Source of the DNA: Anaerolineae bacterium
GTDB taxonomy: Bacteria; Chloroflexota; Anaerolineae; Anaerolineales; E44-bin32
NCBI GenBank assembly: GCA_030598885.1
Contig: JAUVOZ010000059.1
Span: 1-10,685, forward strand
Length of the DNA: 10,685 bases
Reading direction: 5' to 3'
Below are positions 6,747 through 10,685 of this stretch, in pieces. The translations under genes were made by a program, and so were the position numbers. The notes under the pieces were generated by a model. It was not told where the DNA came from. It did not search any database and saw nothing but the letters and a program-made list of their open reading frames with translations. Each line of letters starts with the position of its first letter. Positions within the stretch are counted from its first letter, which is position 1.

Positions 6747-7412
6747 ATGAGTGAACTTATATTGAATGCAGAGCATAGAGAAGTGACTGGAAAGAAAGTC
6801 AAGGTACTTCGTCGACAGGGTTACTTACCCGCTGTACTCTACGGCGTAGGGATCGAGTCCATCCCGATAAAGCTTGATTTGAAAGAGGCGACTAAGGTGA
6901 TTTCGGCTGCCGGTAGCTCCACATTGGTGTTGCTTAAGATCGGCAAGAAGCAGCATCAGGTGCTGGTGCGCGAAACACAACGCCAAGTAATTCGCAGAGG
7001 TCTGGAGCATGTAGATTTCCTTAAAGTAGCCATGGACGTTGCCATCCGCGCAGAAGTACCGATTGAATTTGTGGGTGAGGCTCCAGCTGTAAGAGATCTT
7101 GGAGGGGTACTGGTTACCGAATTGGTTGAGATCGAGATCGAATCATTGCCAACCGATCTGCCGGATCGCATAACGGTAGATTTGGAACTTCTAGCGGAGA
7201 TTACTGACACGATCAAAGTTGGAGATCTATCATTTGGGGAGGGGGTTGAGGTTATAACCAGCCCAGACGATGTTATCACTCGGGTGATCTACCAGGTTGA
7301 AGAAGAGATCGTAGAAGAGGAGCTGGAAGAAGAAGTTATCCCAACCGAGGAGGAGCCTGAAGTAATCGAGCGCGGCAAGCTCGAGGAAGAAGAGGGGGAG
7401 GACGCAGAATAA
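6747..7412 (+). CDS. ctc: 50S ribosomal protein L25/general stress protein Ctc
   Basis: The product has 221 residues. The N-terminal domain (about 1-95) carries the L25 signatures REVTGKKVKVLRRQGYLPAVLYG and the 'HVDFLKV' strand. It binds 5S rRNA in the large ribosomal subunit. The C-terminal beta domain (about 96-182; EVPIEFVGEAPAVRDLGGVL, LPDRITVDLELL, DLSFGEGVEVI) identifies the long Ctc/TL5 type rather than the short E. coli RplY. Residues 184-221 form a very acidic tail with about 22 Glu or Asp, dominated by Glu, which is often seen in this family and is probably disordered. The start is backed by GGAGG 8 nt upstream. The gene converges on the Nudix gene with only 17 bp between stops and no hairpin terminator visible there. 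Confidence 0.95.
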   Translation: MSELILNAEHREVTGKKVKVLRRQGYLPAVLYGVGIESIPIKLDLKEATKVISAAGSSTLVLLKIGKKQHQVLVRETQRQVIRRGLEHVDFLKVAMDVAIRAEVPIEFVGEAPAVRDLGGVLVTELVEIEIESLPTDLPDRITVDLELLAEITDTIKVGDLSFGEGVEVITSPDDVITRVIYQVEEEIVEEELEEEVIPTEEEPEVIERGKLEEEEGEDAE

Positions 7413-7429
7413 GAATAGAATCTCCGCTG

Positions 7430-8011
7430 TTATTCATCCGGCTCACGCAGCAACTCAAGCAGACAAAGAGTGATCCGGGCTGTGGCACCCCAAATAACTT
7501 CACCCTCATAGGGTCGGAAGTAATGGATGGGTATAGTTGCATTTGGTATCGGCGGCTTCCATTGACGGATTTCGACATTACTAGGGTCAGCTAACCATTC
7601 TATCGGGACACCGAAAACTGCCGCCACTTCTTCCGGATTTAGATGCAGGGGATATGGCCACGGAATCGTGCCCACAATGGGTGAGATGATAAATTGGGTG
7701 ATTGTGGGAATCGAGGCCATAGTGCCTAGAATTTGTACATCTTCCGCTCGTATTCCTATCTCCTCTTCAGCCTCGCGTAACGCAGCTTGTTCTGGGCTCT
7801 CGTCTTGAGTCTCGATCAGACCACCAGGGAAGGAAACCTGACCGCGGTGATCTTCAACCGTGTCAGTGCGGCGGGTGAAAAGTACATACCATCCACCGTT
7901 CTCTTTATATAATGGCACCAATACGGCCGCTGGGCGACCCTCCCACTCAGACTGCGCTTTAGGCGGTCGGTGGGTCAGTCGTTGACGTAATAGATCCGGT
8001 ACATCTAACAT
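7430..8011 (-). CDS. NudL-type Nudix hydrolase, probable CoA pyrophosphatase
   Basis: The product has 193 residues. The segment VLFTRRTDTVEDHRGQVSFPGG followed by DESPEQAALREAEEEIGI (Nudix box, about G64-I87) fits the NudL/YeaB/PCD1 subfamily. Its marks are 'HxGQVSFPGG' and a box with one extra residue compared with standard Nudix proteins. E80, E82, E83 and E84 supply the Mg2+-binding glutamates. Characterised relatives split coenzyme A and its derivatives into phosphopantetheine and 3',5'-ADP, so CoA turnover or clean-up is likely. Substrate specificity cannot be read from sequence. The ATG at 8009-8011 has no Shine-Dalgarno (CCCCCTCC precedes it). It overlaps the upstream 83-codon gene by 7 nt, so translation is probably coupled. 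Confidence 0.9.
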   Translation of the reverse strand: MLDVPDLLRQRLTHRPPKAQSEWEGRPAAVLVPLYKENGGWYVLFTRRTDTVEDHRGQVSFPGGLIETQDESPEQAALREAEEEIGIRAEDVQILGTMASIPTITQFIISPIVGTIPWPYPLHLNPEEVAAVFGVPIEWLADPSNVEIRQWKPPIPNATIPIHYFRPYEGEVIWGATARITLCLLELLREPDE

Positions 8012-8256
8012 GGAGGGGGATTAGCTCGTAGCATCCAGAATGCTACCGCAATAACCGCAACTCGCGTGATGCTCTTCTCGACTTCACCGGTCTCTATCCA
8101 AGCTCGACCGACTTGTCCTTGCGCCATTAACTTATGAGCTCGCTTCAAGCTGCGAAGCGCATTACGAGCAGCAGGGGGGAGATCTCGTGGATAACGCCAT
8201 CCGGGTGGGAGAGGCTGCCTGCGTAGAGGGAAGGATCGTCTACGAAATATCGGCAT
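8005..8256 (-). CDS. Small basic protein of unknown function
   Basis: The product has 83 residues. The ATG has a strong Shine-Dalgarno (AAGGAG, 6-nt spacing), and the reading frame fits between trmI and the Nudix gene, so it is probably translated. The first 25 residues are Arg/Pro-rich (FRRRSFPLRRQPLPPGWRYP). Residues 27-51 look helical (PPAARNALRSLKRAHKLMAQGQ), and residues 66-76 are hydrophobic (VAVIAVAFWML) but too short for a confident membrane helix. It has no recognised domain. The phrase 'AHKLMAQGQ...GRAWIETGEVEKSI' resembles pieces of TPR-like helical repeats, so the gene may be a shortened remnant of a longer repeat protein. That is inference from pattern memory. It overlaps the Nudix gene by 7 nt. 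Confidence 0.6.
   Translation of the reverse strand: MPIFRRRSFPLRRQPLPPGWRYPRDLPPAARNALRSLKRAHKLMAQGQVGRAWIETGEVEKSITRVAVIAVAFWMLRANPPPC
8028..8046 (-). promoter_or_regulatory. Perfect hairpin upstream of the Nudix start
   Basis: GTAGCAT and ATGCTAC are perfect 7-bp arms around a 5-nt loop. On the minus strand the hairpin lies at the 3' end of the small upstream gene and ends 16 nt before the Nudix ATG, which lacks a Shine-Dalgarno. No T-run follows, so it does not look like a terminator. It could affect translation initiation or RNA stability, or be chance. Confidence 0.3.
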
Positions 8257-8262
8257 TGTGAT

Positions 8263-8268
8263 CTCCTT
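8263..8268 (-). promoter_or_regulatory. Ribosome binding site of the 83-codon gene
   Basis: AAGGAG on the minus strand lies 6 nt before the ATG at 8254-8256. This near-consensus site is the main reason to accept the short gene as real. Confidence 0.75.
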
Positions 8269-8302
8269 TACTTGTACCTCAATTGCACTTTATAGATGAT
8301 GT

Positions 8303-9133
8303 TTATCGTTTGGGTTTCGCCGGTGTAAAATCCGCATTACTAGCGTCGGTCTCCGGTTGAGGTTCTGGTATGATTGCTCGGGCGAATACCAAATAACCTG
8401 TGTGAGCGACCATACGGTCGGTTGGGCGAAGCCGCTCCGGCACGGGCTTGTAGAAGCGCAAGAATATCTCACAAACCTCCATCAGAGCGAAGTCGTTGCG
8501 TTGAAGGTCATGAAGTAGAGCGCTCACTTGGTTGGCGGTGGGCAGGATTGAGCCAAACATCCCACCGTTGCAGAGCACAGCCCGTGCTTGGGGCAAGTAG
8601 ATTTGAGGGGAGGGAAGATCCAAGAAAAGTGCATCGACGTCTGTCTCATCAAATCCCTCGGCAATGTCGTGCAGGCGAAACTCCACCCGGTCTTCTAGCC
8701 CAACTCGCTTAAGGTTTCGGTGAGCAAGCGCCTGCATGTCCTCTCGTCTATCGTATGAAATTACTTTTCCCGGTTGCCCCACCATCCAGGCCAAGGCGGT
8801 TGTCAGGGCGCCAGAGCCCGTCCCTGCTTCGACGACTGTCTTCCCAGGTCCAATCGACAGACGGAGAAGAATGTAACCGATGTCCTTGGGGAAGATGATT
8901 TGTGAGCGTCGCTTGATATTAAGTAATAGGTCTCGCAGTGTTGGTTCGAGTAGATAATAGCATTTGCCCAGATGGTTTCTGATCTCGGATCCCCAGGGGA
9001 TGCCGATCAAATCGTCATGCTGAAGGATCCCGTGATGGGTTTGGAAATCCTTCCCTGGTTCAAGGCGAAGAATGAACCGTTTCTGATTGTGGGCGACAAG
9101 CATCGCTAGATCGTCAGGGTGAGTACTTCTCAA
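8303..9133 (-). CDS. trmI: TrmI-type tRNA (adenine-58-N1) methyltransferase
   Basis: The product has 276 residues. It probably makes m1A at position 58 of the tRNA T-loop using S-adenosylmethionine. An N-terminal beta domain (about 10-60, QKRFILRLEPGKDFQTHHG) precedes a Rossmann methyltransferase. Visible motifs are motif I VEAGTGSGAL (101-110), the acidic ribose-binding region ISYDRRED (125-132), and LDLPSP with catalytic Asp172 (171-176). The near-diagnostic C-terminal strand is RMVAHTGYLVFARA (240-253). The start is TTG 9131-9133: GGAGG lies 5 nt upstream, whereas the first ATG (residue 11, 9101-9103) has no ribosome binding site. The last 20 residues are Pro-rich and charged. It leads a probable operon with the small gene (46-bp gap) and the Nudix gene. 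Confidence 0.93.
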   Translation of the reverse strand: MRSTHPDDLAMLVAHNQKRFILRLEPGKDFQTHHGILQHDDLIGIPWGSEIRNHLGKCYYLLEPTLRDLLLNIKRRSQIIFPKDIGYILLRLSIGPGKTVVEAGTGSGALTTALAWMVGQPGKVISYDRREDMQALAHRNLKRVGLEDRVEFRLHDIAEGFDETDVDALFLDLPSPQIYLPQARAVLCNGGMFGSILPTANQVSALLHDLQRNDFALMEVCEIFLRFYKPVPERLRPTDRMVAHTGYLVFARAIIPEPQPETDASNADFTPAKPKR

Positions 9134-9138
9134 GTTAT

Positions 9139-9143
9139 CCTCC
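9139..9143 (-). promoter_or_regulatory. Ribosome binding site that decides the TTG start of trmI
   Basis: GGAGG on the minus strand lies 5 nt before TTG 9131-9133. No comparable site precedes the in-frame ATG at 9101-9103, so the longer protein is preferred. Confidence 0.75.
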
Positions 9144-9225
9144 GAAAATCGATCTCAAAGACAGGGATTTGAAACCTGGCCAGTATGTGACGACCTCCTG
9201 CAATCTAGTGCGGTCTTGCGATTAC

Positions 9226-9254
9226 ATTCTAAGCCTGCGAGATAGAAGGTGCAA
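9226..9254 (-). promoter_or_regulatory. Weak candidate promoter for the trmI operon
   Basis: On the minus strand TTGCAC (9254-9249) and TAGAAT (9231-9226, 5/6 match) are 17 bp apart. The -35 matches only 3/6. It overlaps the 3' end of the upstream methyltransferase gene and would give a leader of about 85 nt before trmI. The 95-bp gap at 9134-9228 holds nothing else definite. Confidence 0.25.
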
Positions 9255-9915
9255 ACCCGCTTTGGGACTGGCTTTTACGCGCCACAATCCGCAGTATTAC
9301 GGCTCTTTCTTGCTGCACGTAATTAAGCTGGGAATGAAATCCCACGCGATCAAAGGGTTGGGACCAATTATCTCCTGGTTCCCCTGTCTGACCGGTTATT
9401 CGATATAACCAAGCGGCGAAACGATCTGGGATGCTCCTCCCGATGATATATACGGTACAAATGATAATAAAAATGCCACCAGGCCGCAGGACACGCTGTA
9501 CTTCGGATAAGGTGTCTGGATCAAAGATGTATTCGCTGGGGAAAGTTGATAGCACGCAGGAGAAATGACCGCTAGGAAGGGGCAGGTGCTGCACAACCGA
9601 CCGGATGACATTTGGTCGGTAACCATTTCGTTTTAGACGGCGGGCAGCAATTCGTCCCATCTGGATTGATGGGTCAACTCCGATACTTTTTCGCTCACCC
9701 AGCGCTAAGGTTAGTAATAAATGACCAGGACCATGCCCCACTTCGAGCAAATCACCCTCGGGGAGGATTTCTATTGCGGCTGATTGCCAGGTCTTCCATT
9801 GACCCATTGAGGTTGTCCAGGCAACCAGGTCATAAGCCCAGGCAAATCTTGTATAGAGCTGATTGAAGAACAGACGTAGCAGTTTCTTCAGGAACTTACC
9901 GGTGAACTGTTCCAT
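9229..9915 (-). CDS. Class I SAM-dependent methyltransferase (UbiE/Methyltransf_11-like)
   Basis: The product has 228 residues. A helical N-terminus (LYTRFAWAYDLVAW, about 20-33) leads into a Rossmann fold. Motif I is LLEVGHGPGHLL (56-67), the acidic end of strand 2 is GVDPS (79-83), LPLPSGHFSCVLSTF lies at 111-125, and the post-III segment RVLRPGG is at 141-147. These bind S-adenosylmethionine. The acceptor may be a small molecule or lipid and cannot be deduced. The ATG at 9913-9915 has only a weak purine patch upstream and overlaps the deacetylase gene by 28 nt, so translational coupling is likely. The order deacetylase then methyltransferase may mean a shared metabolic role, but this is only positional inference. 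Confidence 0.85.
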   Translation of the reverse strand: MEQFTGKFLKKLLRLFFNQLYTRFAWAYDLVAWTTSMGQWKTWQSAAIEILPEGDLLEVGHGPGHLLLTLALGERKSIGVDPSIQMGRIAARRLKRNGYRPNVIRSVVQHLPLPSGHFSCVLSTFPSEYIFDPDTLSEVQRVLRPGGIFIIICTVYIIGRSIPDRFAAWLYRITGQTGEPGDNWSQPFDRVGFHSQLNYVQQERAVILRIVARKSQSQSGFAPSISQA

Positions 9916-10685
9916 GCGTCTCGGTATGTGGATAAACGAATCTCAGCTTGTTGAACCGTTTGTTTAATTATGGGATGGGTGAGGATTGACAGTTCAACCT
10001 CTCTCTCCTTGGCATAGCCGCTTTCGGCGAGCAGAACAGCGTCGGGGTAACCTGGGTGGCACATCAATTCGCATACGCCAGAGGGTAAATCACGCAGGAG
10101 AGCAAGTAAATGATCCTGATTGACTCCAGGTCCAAAAAAGCTGGCCAGAAAATGATCTGGATGAGGAACTTGAGAGGACCTTAGGAGCTCCATCGCTTCC
10201 TGACCGGCGAAGGACAAGACGCTGGGGGGATAGACATCGATGAGGGTTTGTGGGGGAATGTCGGAGGGGAATGATGGTCGGACGCCGCAGCCATATTCCT
10301 TGGCTAAATTGAGATAGATTTCCCAGAGGGCAGGGCCAAATGCGACGATGTGATAGTGACTATCGAGGTGGTCAAGGGTTGCACCAGTTTTGAGGAAGTT
10401 CTGGATTTGAGCACGAAATTCGATTTCCACCTGGGTTGGATCGATGCCAACCATTGATTGTGCGATGGCATCTCGATCACGGAAGCGACCTTGAGGATCT
10501 AGCAGAGATGGTATCTCATCGGCGGGGGCGCAGGGAGGTCCGGTGGTCAGGTTCAGGTGAACCCCGAGGCCCAGGCGTGGGCATTCATCTTGAGCCCTCC
10601 GGATTTGATCTACCACGTCCGGCATGTTGACCATTACTGTGGTAGTGGAGACCAATCCCTGAAGATGTGCTTGACGAATACCTGA
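9888..10685 (-). CDS. ChbG/YdjC-family carbohydrate deacetylase (5' end outside window)
   Basis: The frame is open to the right edge, and the edge peptide SGIRQAHLQGLVSTTTVMVNMP is the normal continuation of a ChbG start ('NADDFGLSxGxN'). The true start is therefore outside and perhaps 15-20 residues are missing, including the metal-binding Asp pair. About 265 residues are visible. Visible signatures are GLGVHLNLTTG, the metal-binding LDSHYHI, RPSFPSD and the late ELMCHPGYPD. ChbG/YdjC/HpnK proteins are divalent-metal amidohydrolases that remove acetyl groups from N-acetylated sugars such as chitooligosaccharides or hopanoid-linked glucosamine. The substrate here is unknown. The gene overlaps the following methyltransferase by 28 nt. 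Confidence 0.9.
   Translation of the reverse strand, partial: SGIRQAHLQGLVSTTTVMVNMPDVVDQIRRAQDECPRLGLGVHLNLTTGPPCAPADEIPSLLDPQGRFRDRDAIAQSMVGIDPTQVEIEFRAQIQNFLKTGATLDHLDSHYHIVAFGPALWEIYLNLAKEYGCGVRPSFPSDIPPQTLIDVYPPSVLSFAGQEAMELLRSSQVPHPDHFLASFFGPGVNQDHLLALLRDLPSGVCELMCHPGYPDAVLLAESGYAKEREVELSILTHPIIKQTVQQAEIRLSTYRDAWNSSPVSS

Noticed and set aside
9150..9183. Minus-strand sequence GGTTTCAAATCC resembling the T-arm of a tRNA between the methyltransferase gene and trmI.
   Set aside because: The fifth T-stem pair is a mismatch (T-C), no matching 5' acceptor strand or anticodon arm lies upstream at the right distance, and no CCA follows.
9192..9215. Interrupted hairpin GACC-GCA...TGC-AGGA-GGTC after the methyltransferase gene, as a terminator.
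   Set aside because: The stem is short and interrupted and no T-run follows on the minus strand.

Overview
This window reads like a bacterial chromosomal housekeeping region of moderate GC content. It fits best an Anaerolineae-type member of the Chloroflexota. The reasons are the Thr/Pro-rich linkers in two exported proteins, a long L25/Ctc ribosomal protein with an acidic tail, a TrmI-type tRNA methyltransferase next to a NudL-type Nudix hydrolase, and a ChbG-like deacetylase. The phylum is inferred from general resemblance and was not tested. I see no rRNA, tRNA, CRISPR array, insertion sequence, phage gene or integrase.

Left part (1-1250): the C-terminus of Lon protease enters from the left edge on the + strand. 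It is followed by a + strand lipoprotein with an SH3-like domain. That gene converges on mfd, and a 12-bp hairpin lies between their 3' ends.

Centre-left (1251-6003, minus strand): three genes form a tight operon, read right to left: an exported single-pass membrane protein, pth (peptidyl-tRNA hydrolase) and mfd (transcription-repair coupling factor). Both junctions are ATGA stop/start overlaps. These overlaps also fix the starts of pth and mfd. A good sigma-70-type promoter sits just upstream of the operon.

Centre (6003-6180): this is the most interesting non-coding stretch. Two divergent promoters have their -35 boxes inside one perfect inverted repeat. On the + side a GC-rich terminator-like hairpin with a competing alternative fold lies between promoter and gene, as in a transcription attenuator.

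Centre-right (6179-7412, + strand): the first gene encodes a 161-residue protein of eight repeats of about 15 residues, a predicted beta-solenoid, with one C-terminal membrane helix. The second encodes ribosomal protein L25/Ctc.

Right part (7430-10685, minus strand): read right to left, a ChbG/YdjC-like deacetylase (cut by the right edge) overlaps a class I SAM methyltransferase. After a 95-bp gap come a TrmI-like tRNA m1A58 methyltransferase, a small basic 83-residue protein and a NudL-like CoA pyrophosphatase.

No obviously new multi-gene system is visible. The features most worth a second look are the shared divergent promoter with its candidate attenuator, the beta-solenoid membrane protein it would control, and the small possibly eroded gene before the Nudix hydrolase.
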